DNA of 64,000 nucleotides from Apiosordaria backusii (taxonomy: Eukaryota > Ascomycota > Sordariomycetes > Sordariales > Lasiosphaeriaceae): contig JAUKTV010000006.1 in assembly GCA_030549205.1 (NCBI GenBank), positions 1,010,501-1,074,500 on the forward strand, in the 5' to 3' direction. The notes under the pieces are model-generated. The model did not search any database. It was not told the DNA's origin and saw only the letters and a list, made by a program, of their open reading frames with translations. A program made the translations under genes and the position numbers. Below are positions 11,153 through 22,638 of this stretch, piece after piece; within the stretch, counting starts at the first letter, position 1, and each line of letters opens with the position of its first letter.

Positions 11153-12187
11153 CTAATGTTGAGGGGGCGCGTGAGCACCCCTAAACGGTTCATATCTCGT
11201 GTCCACCTGCTCCGAAATCAAAGCATGAGAAATGGCCTCCGGGTCCTTGACCTCCACATACTTGCCCGCAGGCATCCCATAATTACCTGACGAGATTCTC
11301 CTGCCATTGCTCCGCCGAGTGTACTGCTCCATCGCCTCTTTATGAGTCTGCTTCATGAAGATCAACCTCGTGATCAAGGCCACCAAGGCAGCAGCGGCAG
11401 CAATCCAGTTAATCACATAGACCCAGATCCCTTGCTTGGCAGTGATACTGATCTGATCATCATCAGCCGCCGAGACCAGCCAGCCATACATGACTTGCAC
11501 GCCAATAGCTAGTCCCAAGCTACTGACTGCCGCCATCTATTTCCTGTGTGTTAGATAGGTATTCCTTTTCGGAGCATCAAAGAGAGGATGACTCACCACA
11601 GCAACAACTACAACCAGATTCCTCACCCACCCCTTTCTAGCCCTGTGCAACCTGGTCAAACTTCCCAGGAAACTCAGTCCCACCAACGAGATGGCAACTA
11701 TATACCCAATCCACAACCACTCCGGCCCATGCTCCAACCACGCAAACTCTGGCTGTTGGTCCTGTGACTGCTCACCCTTCTCCCCCTGCGATTGCCCCTT
11801 CTTCAAATTCACCCCCCAAGCCTGCCACACCCCGAACAAGTCCCATATCTCCTCCCTGTCGCCAGAGCAAAAGTCAAAGACATACTGGTCTATCGTGCCT
11901 GGTTTGAGCACACCAGAGCAGTAGTTCAAGAGATAGACCTTGTAGATCTGCTTCGCGCGGTCACCATCGTAGAGGTCGGGAAGACCGATGATTTCCTCGT
12001 CGCCGTTGACGACGGTGCTGGTGGCGGAGGCGTCGATGGTGACAAACTGGAGGGCCGAGAGGGAGTTGGGGTTGTTGGTGCCGGCGAGGGAGTACAACGG
12101 GGTGATGAGGAGGAGGGCGAGGGAGATGGCTAGGAGGACGAGGGTGAGAATGGAGGGGATGCGGCCGGTTCGTGTGGATGAGCCCAT
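11153..12187 (-). CDS. SUR7/PalI family four-pass plasma-membrane protein
   Basis: Exons 12187-11597 and 11536-11153 with a 60-bp intron (donor GTGAGT, acceptor ATAG) give about 324 residues. Four hydrophobic segments are visible: near residues 10-35, about 165-190, about 195-225 (formed across the splice) and about 245-270. The first extracellular loop carries the NYCSG...DFCSGD cysteine pair typical of SUR7/PalI (PF06687) proteins, which sit in cortical patches (eisosome regions) or act in pH/stress signalling. The C-terminal tail is cytosolic and charged. An ATG 51 nt further upstream (12238) is in frame, but the start at 12187 places a short polar N terminus before the first membrane segment. 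Which branch of the family it belongs to cannot be decided here. Confidence 0.75.
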
Positions 12188-13164
12188 GTTCCAGGTGGTT
12201 TCAGTTTCGGTTTTCTTGGCTCTTGTAAAATAATACAAGTTTTGGAGAGGAACAGTGGTAAACTTTGAGATGGACTGAGTGCTGCAGGTAAGATCAAAAA
12301 GCAGGTGAGAGGAAGAGGTCTTTTACCCCTATTTCTCTGCTGAGCTCCCCACCCTCGACGATCAGCTTCCAGCTCTTGCCGTTCTTATCACAGCTACATC
12401 AGTCGAGGCCTCCACGGACAATTCCAGATTTTGGCATAACTCCAGTCATGATCTCGATGAAGTGTGGGGCGCGGCATTTACCACCGCCGAAATACCAGTT
12501 GCTTTGTTTGCTTCCCCGCTCCATCACCACATTCACCACCACCCTGCGGCCGCAGCTCGGCCTCAGCTTCCGCAGCTCCTTAAGCTTCCACAGCTCCAAC
12601 AATACCAAAATAGCCGCTTTCAGTCCTTGCCACAATATCCAACAAGAATTGATGTGCCCGAGCTGAGACAGACCTGAACGATGCCGCCCGGGCGGGTTTC
12701 TTTCCGGACGGCCGTGAGAGGCAACCACAAAGAAAGGAGGTGAGGGGAACACGGCATCTTCCGCGAGGCTGGATATAGACAAGTCTAGCTCTTTGGGACG
12801 GGTACTAATTTGGGTAGGGGTGAGAGATGCGGTTGGCTGTGTAAGTTCTGGGAAACAAAACAAAACAAAGAGCTGCTGCTGGGTCTGGACTCGCAATTGA
12901 GCTGCGGATCAAGCTTTCAGGAATGGAGGGAGCTAACGCCACTTGTCTTTTGCTGGGTCTCAGGGCGAGAGCGTGAAGAGCCAATGTGGGAGGTGGGTAG
13001 AACGATGGTAGTATGAAAAAGCCCTCGAGTCTGCTCCGATGGGAGGTGCTCAGAGGGCTTGAAACTGTTCCCTCTTCTGCCGTCGAATCCAAATAAACTA
13101 CAATCACCACACCTACCTAAACACACCTTTCTCAATTGATTCAACATCAGAAACCACTAGCAAA
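12188..13164. other. Intergenic, about 1.0 kb, divergent promoter region
   Basis: Shared upstream region of the SUR7-like gene (-) and the secreted Pro-rich protein (+). Open frames at 12376-13147 have no protein-like features. No regulatory motif can be assigned. Confidence 0.5.
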
Positions 13165-14116
13165 ATGACTCAGTCAAACCTCATCCGCCCTTACATGTTA
13201 CTCTTCTGGCTGCTGCTCCTGGGGACTTTGCTCTCCAGCTCCACAGCATGGGCTGTCAGGAATGATATTGACAACGCTCTTATGCAGCGTCAATCGCAGG
13301 GTCCTCCTCCCACTCAACCCGAGGAGCAACAGCCGCCTATCGATCCTTCCCAGGGCCAAGGCCAAGGGGAGGAACAACCACCTCCTGAAGGCCCTCCTCA
13401 GGGTCCACCCCAAGGTGACCCCCAAGGCCCTCCTCAGGGACCTCCTCAGGGTGATCCTGAAGGCCTCCCTCCAGACCAGAATCAAGGGAAACCTCCCCCT
13501 GGCCCTCCGCCTCCTCCAAATCCCAACCAGGGAAACCCTCCCCCAAAGCCCAACCAAGGCCAACGTCCCCCTCATCACCCCCCTCCCAAGCAAGATCACT
13601 ATAAAGGTGGTTACAAAGGAGGTTATGGCGGCAACTACGGCGGCGGCTACGGCGGATACGACTACGACGACGACGACTACGACGACTACCAATACTCCCC
13701 CGACGACGACTACGACGACTACCAATACTCTCCCGACCCCCCAAACCAGGCTGCCCCAGCTACTGCAGCCCTCACCGGTATGTCTCCTCCCTACCCCCCG
13801 GGCTCCTCCCTTTCTCAAGTAAAACCAAACACTTACTGACAATGCGTGCCAAAAAAACAGGAATAAATGCCACCCCAGCACCTCCTGCACGTACCCCTCT
13901 CCCTTGTCGTCAGGATACGGAGCAGCAGCAAAGGCGTACTGCGCCTGCAAGCCTGGGTATCGGAGCGCGTATCCTGGCGACAAGAGCAAGAACTGGAGAG
14001 TGGATGTCAAGGGGCAGGAGGGGAGGGTTTGGGTTGCGGAGGGGGTGGCTTGTGGGGAGAAGTGTGATGATCGCAAGAAGTGTGAGGAGGTTGGGGTTGT
14101 TGAGGGGGGGTGTTAA
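13165..14116 (+). CDS. Secreted Pro/Gln- and Gly/Tyr/Asp-rich repeat protein with cysteine-rich EGF-like tail
   Basis: The N terminus is a clear signal peptide (hydrophobic core MLLFWLLLLGTLL, cleavage near AWA). Next come about 110 residues of Pro/Gln/Gly repeats (units such as PPQGDPQGPPQG), a Gly/Tyr segment (GGYGGNYGGGYGGYDY), and a duplicated acidic block ending DDYQYSPD. The tail contains YCACKPGY and four later cysteines (CGEKC, KKC, GGC). Canonical splicing 13165-13777 to 13914-14116 (donor GTATGT, acceptor after a strong pyrimidine tract) keeps frame and gives 271 aa. Another acceptor at 13860 would add NKCHPSTSC, completing an EGF-like cysteine spacing, but needs a weaker donor (GTCTCC at 13782). 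The likely role is a cell-wall or extracellular structural protein. The exact splice form is unresolved. Confidence 0.65.
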
Positions 14117-17100
14117 GGGAATGTCAGGAGCTGTGCTTTGATGGGTTGGTAATGGCGTTGATATGGGCTGATCTTCTGTGTTTATTTGGGCTTTGTTTGG
14201 TGTAATATTGTCTAAGGATGTTATCAGTGTGATGGTATAATCGACAGAGCACAGTGCAACATCATTTCGTGGATGTAAGGTCGCCATCGTTGGTCCTGTT
14301 GCTTTGATGTCCATGCAGAAATGAAGAGAAAACCCGGTTGTCTGGGGTTCAAAAGTCCGACGGGGCAACATTAGGCCCTGTCTGACAACAACATGCATAA
14401 ATGCAAGATCCAAATTGTGCCAAGTCAAGCATTACCACTGGATTTAGACACACAAATGAATCCCACGATATCCTGTCAGCGTTCTTGGATTTGTCTTGTG
14501 TTGCATCACAAATCAGATCATTACAGCCCGGGTGGTAGTGTGGGCAGAATATTGACAATCAGCACGCGGTAGAAGGTGTAAACCTGGTGGTTTAAGCTTA
14601 ATTCCTTGGTCGGTCAGTTCATCTAAACAGCTGGGTCTATTCAGGTTGATGCAAGTCCCCCCGGTTAGAGCATTCTTTCACCCACGAAACGCCAACATCG
14701 CCGGCATCCAAATGTCTTATTGTTGCATTCAACAACCATGCATGCGGGCCAATGAAACCGCTGAAAAGCCATTTGACTTCATTGAGAGATCTAAATGATT
14801 GGCAGGGAAGTTTGGTTCCCGGCCGCGGCACTATGGATGAATTGGAGGAACGGCATCGCAGTGCAACGTCAAGCATGGACATACAATGCACCACCCACGG
14901 ACATCATGATATGATGATGGCAATTTGAGAGAATGCCTAATTCGATGGGACTAGGGCTAGGGTTAGGGGCTCCCAGGCCGTGGATTGGAAGAGAGATGAC
15001 TGGAAGGACGAGTGAAGATAGACAAGGGAATACTGGGTAAGCCCGGCGAGATGGATTCCTCGGCTTGTGCTTCATCACGCTCAACAAGGAAATATGTCGC
15101 ATGAGTACAGATTGGCCAAGGTTGGGTCTCAGGTGAAGCTCTATTGATAGGTTCTAGAAGGATGCGCCGGACTCATCGGTCTCGAAGCGAGGCAAAACAA
15201 GAGTTTTGAACCATGATCTGATCATGTTTGCACCTCAAGGACAAGACCGCTGAGGTGCAGCCTATCTGTTAGCAGCGTCAATAATCAATATCGACCGTGA
15301 CCGGTCTCCGGAACGGGACTAGATTAGGACTCAAGGTGATCGACTCCATGTGCCCGGAGTCGTGAGACGAAGAGGAAGCTCCTGAACATGTCAACCAAGT
15401 TGTTGAGGTGTCGAGTCTCATAAGTCATAAAAGAAGGACAAATCCAGCTTCTTTCCTCCTCCAAAGTCCCGTCTTCTTCTCTTCATCACAGCATCATCAA
15501 CCTCTCAAGCCATCTACCAGCCTTAACAAACCCATTCGACTGTCAGTCACCCCCAGAACAACCACCGCCATGAAGACCACCGATGCGGAGGACGAGAGTT
15601 GGACCTGGGATTTGAAACGGATAGTGATGAGCACCCGGGTTGATATGTCTATCAAAGTTTGATGTAGCTTCGCTTCACATAAATGCCACTGCCCTCTTTC
15701 AATACCTACCCTTTTCTTCATTCGATGTGGTGGCCCAGTTCGAGGTAGCGGTGCTCAGGGGTATGTAAATAAACAACCCCTGAACCCCTGAGCCCCTGAA
15801 TCACCCCTGTCTGCCAAGAACACACCTTTTAGACGTCGTCGTTCGCTATGCGGGATGAATTAGTTGATGGTCCCTTGTGATGGGTGTCTCCTTGAGCTTT
15901 GTGATAAGTGCCTCCTGAGCTAATGGATATGCTGGTTAACTATGTACAAACTACAAGCAATGCTCAAGTTTAAGCTCAACTCATCATGTTTACCCTTTCT
16001 TGAGCGCATTGTGTCAACGACTCATCATAGCATAGCCTCTCATCTCCATTTTCTATCACTATTGGCAGGTGGCGCGGGGACTGCAAAATCGTGGTATATG
16101 ACAAGTCAGTAGGTGCTGAATATCCTTGTATTTGAGAGGACATTGCACAAACCATGGGACTGCTGGCGCATTATGATCGGAAATATAGGGCAGGGTTTGT
16201 AACAAAGAGTATTGATGGCGACATTTGTTGTCTATTGGTTTTCACTTCGTCTACCTAGTTTACCTTTGACAACATCTCAAAAACTGGGCTTCTCAGTGTT
16301 GTCGCTGACCTTTTTCTTATCACAACCCTGTGGAAATAAAGGTAGTTCTTCATTCCAGACACTGATGTCTACCAAAACCACTGCTTCTTCTGCTGCCACC
16401 AGCGCAGCAGCCTCTGCGTGTGCCTTTCCTCGTCTTGCAGCAGCAGGCTTTCGTACGGCGCCGGAATCAACTCTGATAACGATGCCAAGAAGTGCGAGAG
16501 TAACATCGCTTGGCGGCACCATAGGCGAGCCAAGTCAATGACTCGATGCAGGCCCCAGTTTGAGATCCAGGGAAAGCAAAAAGTGAGGGAATTAGGGCGC
16601 AGGCACCGTTGGGCCTTGAGAACCTGTAAGCAGGGTTGGAGGCTGTAAACAAAGGTGAGGGCCACCTGTAGCCACGAATACAGCTGATGAGTCAGCGCTG
16701 AAGTAGTTGCCAGGGGCTAGAAACTGCTGGCACCCAGTGAAGAGTTGATGTCAGAGAGAAAATGGAGAGGATGGGTGGCCTGAAGCAGGAAGATGTCATG
16801 ATGACGCAGATGGGTTACCATCTGGCCCCTAAGGATGGCATTCCTTCATGGGAAATAAATGAAATGGGGTTCCCGAAAGAGAAGCATGTGACACTTCGCT
16901 ACGGTACCTAGGAAGTGAGTGACGCTGACTTGTTGACATCCGACAAGTGTGGCATGTATTCAGATAGGTACCTTACTTAGCAGCTGGCGCCGACGCCCAA
17001 AGTTGGCATGAAGGCTACGTATAAGGGACAGGGAGCGGGTCGGTCTGCATGGCGCCATTGTGATAGGTCACTTTGAGAGGCGGCTGATGCGCTTAGTGGG

Positions 17101-18956
17101 AATTTTCTGGGGAAGCAATAAATCTTATCTATGACCCGAATTACTTTCGGGAAGGGATGGTAGGCCTTTTGAAGTATTCCGGGGAACGTTGCTGCCAATA
17201 TAGATGGTACCTAATTCAGCTTGACTGTGACTGGTGGCTGCGTGAGTTGGTGGTGGGACAGGACGGCAAGAATAACTGCCGTTGTTTGGAGTATTTCTCA
17301 GGAAGAGCGGGCCGGGAGAAGTGAGGCCGCGTTGGGTTTGGCCAAGTATGCACTGACAAGTCCCCCCAAAGGTGCGGCGACACAAAAGTTTGAAGGATGT
17401 TGATGCCCAAAGCCACGAATCTTGATCCAACTGATAAGCGGATTTCGGCAACAGATTAGATTAATTGCGTCATGGAACATATTCTGCGGAGTATACGCCA
17501 GATCAGGGGAACGTCCTCGGTGACAGAAGGCAGACGGAAGAGGGGAAGGTCAACGTGGCTGGGGATCAAGATTGCCAGTTCAGGGGCTCACTCACTCAAA
17601 TAGGCAATCAGAAGCCCAGAAACTGTGAGCCCTAGCTGCGGCATGTCGGATTTTGGTGGAGAAGGGACCAACGAGAGGGGTCAAGATTGTGGGGTATTCC
17701 ATCCTCATCGTTAACTGGCTTCTCGTGTCATGCGGGCCACATCGAGTTGGGTTTTGGTTTCCACAAGCTGCCATGCATCAGGCAGTCTTTGCGGAACCCA
17801 TGCTGGCATTTGCTAGTGACATATGCAGGTAATCCTCCCGGCGACATTAGCTTGGGAACCACTGCTCTTTCACGTTCTGGGCGTGGTGAGTACACGAGCT
17901 CTGGGAATACATGTATGTGAGCCAAGAAGCGAGAGCAAGGATCATCCTTCTATACTTCTCGGTCGAAACACGATCGTCGGGGACTTTGGGCGCACAAACC
18001 AAGCTTGAAGGGCAAAGATCAAGCCTACCTACGTGACCTATTTACCTACCTAAGGTATGGACCTACCGACCCAGCCATGTGTGATGTGATCACTGTACCG
18101 ACAGATCAGTCCTCGTATGGGAGGGCTCAAAACCGGGAGGATGTGCAACATGGTCGGGTTAAGACGGGTGGGATCGCCTGGCTTCGGAAGAAGAAGTCGA
18201 GGAAACAGAGAGATGACGGTGGTGTGTGACTCTTTTATAGGCCCGGGGTGAAGACCGGTCGGTGGAGAGCCCGAAAGGGGCCTATATTCCACGCTATGCA
18301 ATGCAACCATCTACGTCTCTCCAATCATCAACGACGAATATCTGCACCAAGCTGCCAGCAGTCTGCATCCTGTTGTTAGTCTGGTCGGACAGAATGGTCC
18401 GGTGGCATCACGCCACTGCCAACCGAGCTGCTGGTTCAAACGTCGTCCACGAAGCTGGGGGTCCCAGTCCAAGCGTGGTTTCCCGGTCCGGGTTGACGGA
18501 ATTCCAGGGTCAGGTAGAACCGAGATGATGAAAAACCCAAGAGGGACATCCCGGAGCTAATCGAGACTGCCGCATTTAACAATGGGCACATGGCCCCCTG
18601 GTTCCACAAGAGCGCTGGCTTCGGGCTCTTGATGTCCTCTCCAGAGTGATGAGGTGGCAGCAGGGAGTTGGTCTTACCCGGCCCAGACCTGACAATAAAT
18701 AAGCCCCGGATGTTCTGTTATCCAGGATGGACCCTACATACTGTAACTTCTGACAAGCCACTTCTGCCCCTCTTCCGCAAACAAGATCCTTACCGCAACC
18801 TTCGACTCCAGGTTCGATAGATCGACAACGCCAAGATGTGAGTCATGTTTACCTTGAGGAAACTCCATGTGCACCCGGCTAATAACAAAACATCTAGTTT
18901 CTCCCAGCCATCTCGAACCCTCCCAACATCTGTGAGACCTCTAGTACATTTTTGCC
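14117..18956. other. Gene-poor stretch, 4.8 kb
   Basis: No gene could be supported. Open frames here are under 110 codons and lack signal peptides, splice-consistent partners or recognisable motifs; no tRNA-like structure was recognised by eye. One hexamer TTAGGG occurs near 14961, which is not a telomeric tract. A probable 5' UTR intron of the next gene is at 18838-18897 (donor GTGAGT, acceptor CTAG, branch-like CTAAT). Confidence 0.5.
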
Positions 18957-19198
18957 ATGGCCGTAAGTAGATAAATCACCATCTACATAACGACTTTTAA
19001 GACTAATGTTGTTGATAGCCTGGAGATACTGTTCGGATTCGGGGCAACACGGTCCTGTACAAGGTCATTGCGGTAAACGGCTGCATGCTCACCATTCTGG
19101 TCATGAATCCGCAGCCCAACGGGCAGTACCTGGACTTCAACTCCAGCTCGATACAAACCATAGACGAGTACCGGGTCGAAAAGGTGGATGATTGCTGA
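18957..19198 (+). CDS. Small (61 aa) protein with a beta-rich, KOW/Tudor-like look
   Basis: Exon 1 is only ATGGCC (18957-18962); intron 18963-19018 (56 bp, donor GTAAGT, branch-like GACTAAT, acceptor GATAG); exon 2 19019-19198. The peptide starts MAPGDTVRIRGNTVLYKV and ends EYRVEKVDDC. Short alternating hydrophobic strands separated by turns, beginning with PGDTVRI, resemble small SH3/KOW- or Tudor-like barrels, but no family is claimed. A second intron (18838-18897) fits in the 5' leader. Codon use in exon 2 is typical for the genome (many third-position C/G). Function is unknown. Confidence 0.6.
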
Positions 19199-20205
19199 CT
19201 CGGGGTGGGAAATTCTGGTTATTTTGTTGTTGTTGTTCATCATTTATTAGTCGGCTCTTTGCATTGGATACCCTCGTTTTAGACTTGTTAAACGGCACTT
19301 GGACGGATATTTGCTTTTTCAGGGAGGCACTTTCTAGACTTGTTTTACTGTTATATTTGCTCTCTGAGTTTGATCATCACACTACCTAAGGTATCTCGTG
19401 GTGAATTTTGGAAAGATGTCCAAAAAGTGACTAGGAAGCTCAGTAGGTAATACAGACAGAACAAAATCGTACGTTGCGTCATCGATCAACTTCGATACCT
19501 GTATGAACAGACTTCGTTGGCTGACTGTGACCCCTATTCGGTCCGTCTCCACGGCAACCACCCCCTGGCTTCTTGCCTGACGGTGACACAGTCAGAAAGA
19601 CGGCAGCAATGTCGTGTAACAGCCTCAACTAGACTCTGGTTACACTTAACATTTTCAAAGACCCATCTCGTGGCCAAGCCAGGAAGAAATCCGCTAGGCG
19701 GCGGGGACAGCTTGGATTGACCCAAAACCTAGCCAGAAACACACTGACAAGATAGGGCTAGGGCGCCCAGGAGCAGGCGCCATGCAGCTACACTCACGGG
19801 GAAATCTTGCACGAGAATTCTCCGCGACTCAGCGTGAGAACGGCACTTTTTTGAGGGGTCAAAATCTGGGGAAAGGCTCGTCCCGGATATTAAATCAACG
19901 CCCTTGACCATGCTGCCCACATGGCAAATCACACCCTCTCGTCCGACCTCATCCTTGGCATACCCCTGGCAGCAAATCCCACTTTACCCTGGCTTCCATT
20001 CTGAGCATCCCCATCTTGCAACTGACAACTTTGCGGCCAGTGGGTGGGGAAACACTTTAAAACGGAGGATTTCTTTTGGACTGCCGAATCCAAAAATAAG
20101 GCCCTTGTCCCTATGAAGAAAATCTTTGAAGAGGACCAGCATGGAAGCCTTTGCCTCCTTCTTGTCTGATCTTGAAGAATCTCCAGTTTGGTCAAAACGT
20201 CCACC
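19199..20205. other. Intergenic, 1.0 kb, upstream of beta-xylosidase
   Basis: No supported coding sequence. A GGCTAG hexamer at 19756, fitting the degenerate XlnR/XYR1-type GGCTRR motif, is about 450 bp upstream of the GH3 ATG; a hexamer alone is weak evidence. Confidence 0.4.
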
Positions 20206-22558
20206 ATGATCTCGCATCCGATCGTGGGACTTTTGTCCCTGATCACACCGGTATGGGCGGGAATTCGATATCCAGACTGCGCGGGGGGTTCCTTGCAATC
20301 AAATCTTGTGTGTGATGCCACAGCTCCTCCAGATGCGCGCGCTTCGGCGGTGGTGGCAGCCATGAATAACAATGAGAAGCTGGCTAATCTGATCAAGTAA
20401 GTCTCGTTTGTTTATAGTGTAGACATTAGGCTTACACTCACCCTACAGCAACGCACCCGGTGTCTCGAGATTGGGGCTGGCGGCATATCAATGGTGGAAC
20501 GAAGCCCTGCATGGCGTGGCTATCAACCGTGGGATCACCTGGGGCGGACAGTTCAGTGCAGCCACCCAATTTCCCCAGGCTATCACAACTGGCGCAACCT
20601 TCAATGACCCTTTGGTCGAACAAATGGGCACCGTCATTGGAACCGAAGCGCGAGCCTTTGCCAATAACCAACGAGCACACCTCGACTTCTGGACGCCTAA
20701 CGTGAACCCCTTCCGCGACCCACGATGGGGCAGAGGCCACGAAACACCTGGGGAGGATGCCTTCCGAAACAAAAAGTGGGCAGAGGCTTTTGTCAAGGGG
20801 ATGCAAGGGCCTGGCCCAACACACCGTGTCATTGCCACCTGCAAACATTATGCAGCCTACGATCTGGAAAATACTGGCAGCACAACCAGGTTCAACTTCA
20901 ACGCCAGAGTGTCCATGCAGGATTTGGTAGAATACTACATGCCACCGTTCCAGCAATGCGCACGGGACTCCAAAGTAGGATCCATGATGTGTGCTTATAA
21001 CGCTGTCAACGGAGTTCCTGCTTGCCTGGATCCCTATCTTATGGACACGATCCTGAGAAAACACTGGAACTGGACGGACGCAAACCAGTACATTGTTAGC
21101 GACTGCGATGCTGTATACTATGCAAGCAACGTCAACGGTGGCCATCGCTACAAGAACATGAACTACAACACCGCTATCGGCGCATCTATTGAAGCTGGTT
21201 GCGACAATATGTGCTGGGCAACAAGTGGCACCCAGCCAAATCCATCCAGCGCCTTTAACGCTAGGACATTCAGCCAACAAGCCCTGGACAAAGCCCTGAC
21301 ACGCCAATTCGAGGGACTCGTCAGAGCTGGGTATTTTGACGGCGCCAACAGCCAATACCGAAACCTTGGCGCAGCCGATGTTAACACCCAACCCGCTCGT
21401 GACCTGGCGCTCAAGGCAGCTGAGGAGGGCATCGTCCTCCTCAAGAATGACGACAATTTCCTCCCCCTCTCACTTAATGGTACCGGGTTCCAAGTAGCCA
21501 TGATCGGCTTCTGGGCCAACACAGCCGACAAGATGCTTGGTGGATACAGCGGCACCCCTCCCTTCCGTCACGACCCAGTAACCGCCGCCAGAGCCATGGG
21601 AATAACCGTCAACTACGTCAACGGACCATTGACCCAAGGAGCAGGAGACATGAATTCCGCCGTCACCGCTGCCCAGCGCTCCAACGTCATCATCTTCTTC
21701 GGCGGCATCGATAACACCGTCGAGAAAGAAAGCGGAGACCGTAGCGGCATCGCCTGGCCATCGGGACAGCTATCCTTACTCCAACGCCTCGCCGGGCTCG
21801 GTAAACCCGTCATTGTCGTCCGAATGGGTACCCATGTAGACGACACCCCTCTCCTCTCCCTTCCCAACATCAAAGCCATCCTCTGGGCTGGATACCCGGG
21901 GCAATCAGGCGGCACAGCTGTCATGAACCTCATTACCGGCCTCGCCAGCCCAGCAGGCAGGTTACCTGCCACTGTCTACCCCAGTTCATACACCTCTCAA
22001 GCGACTTACACCAACATGGCCCTTCGCCCTTCGGGGTCGTACCCGGGGAGGACATACAAGTGGTACCCCAATGCTGTGTTCTCATTCGGCCACGGATTGC
22101 ATTACACGAACTTCAGTGTGGGCATCTCCCGCAGTTTCCCACGGACCTTCTCGATTTCTGAACTCATCTCATCCTGTCAGGGCGACAGCAAGGTGAGGTA
22201 TTTGGATCAATGCCCGTTTACTTCGGTGCCCATTACAGTGATGAACACTGGGCAAAGACAGTCGGATTATGTGGCTCTAGGTTTCTTGTCCGGGACGTAC
22301 GGGCCGACGCCATATCCGATCAAGAGCTTAGCTACGTATAAGCGGTTGGCGGGGTTGAAGCCGGGGGAGATACAAACTGCTGAGTTGGAGTGGAAGCTGG
22401 AGAGTTTGGCGAGGGTGGATACCAGGGGCGATACTGTCTTGTATCCGGGGACATATACACTTGTTGTGGACACGCCTTCACCTGGCTTGGCAAATGTGAC
22501 ATTCGTGCTTGAGGGTGAGCAGGTGGTGTTGGATAGATGGCCTCAGCCGCCAGCCTAA
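20206..22558 (+). CDS. Secreted GH3 beta-xylosidase
   Basis: Exons 20206-20396 and 20449-22558, with a 52-bp intron (donor GTAAGT, acceptor TACAG), encode 766 residues. A signal peptide (MISHPIVGLLSLITPVWA) precedes the mature enzyme. Splicing rebuilds the conserved NNAPGVSRLGLAAYQWWNEALHG. Other GH3 xylosidase marks are RDPRWGRGHETPGEDAF, CKHYAAYDLE, MMCAYNAVNG, the nucleophile motif VSDCDA (Asp about 284), the C-terminal domain block GIVLLKNDD and a final fibronectin-III-like domain. It removes xylose from xylo-oligosaccharides outside the cell, downstream of xylanases. With GH67 (39-42 kb) and AA9 (28 kb) in the same window it points to hemicellulose use. The reading frame is intact. Confidence 0.93.
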
Positions 22559-22638
22559 GTGTAAAATACCTTAGGTGCTAGGAATTATTATGTGATTATG
22601 CTTGACTGTTATTACTCAAATGACAGTATTACCAGTGC

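Noticed and set aside
13891..13913. 23-nt GT-AG interval as a separate intron
   Set aside because: Too short for a spliceosomal intron; better explained as the end of a longer intron ending at 13913.
13198..14076. 292-codon minus-strand frame with runs of Val
   Set aside because: It arises from the repeat-rich secreted protein gene read backwards; valine runs come from GAC/TAC repeats.
14940..14970. TTAGGG telomere-like hexamer
   Set aside because: Only one exact copy in a slightly G-rich stretch; no tandem array.
18800..18830. GGTTCGAT resembling a tRNA T-loop
   Set aside because: No matching acceptor stem, D arm or anticodon arm can be drawn around it.
20438..21391. 317-codon minus-strand frame opposite the GH3 gene
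   Set aside because: Shadow of the beta-xylosidase reading frame, with no independent features.
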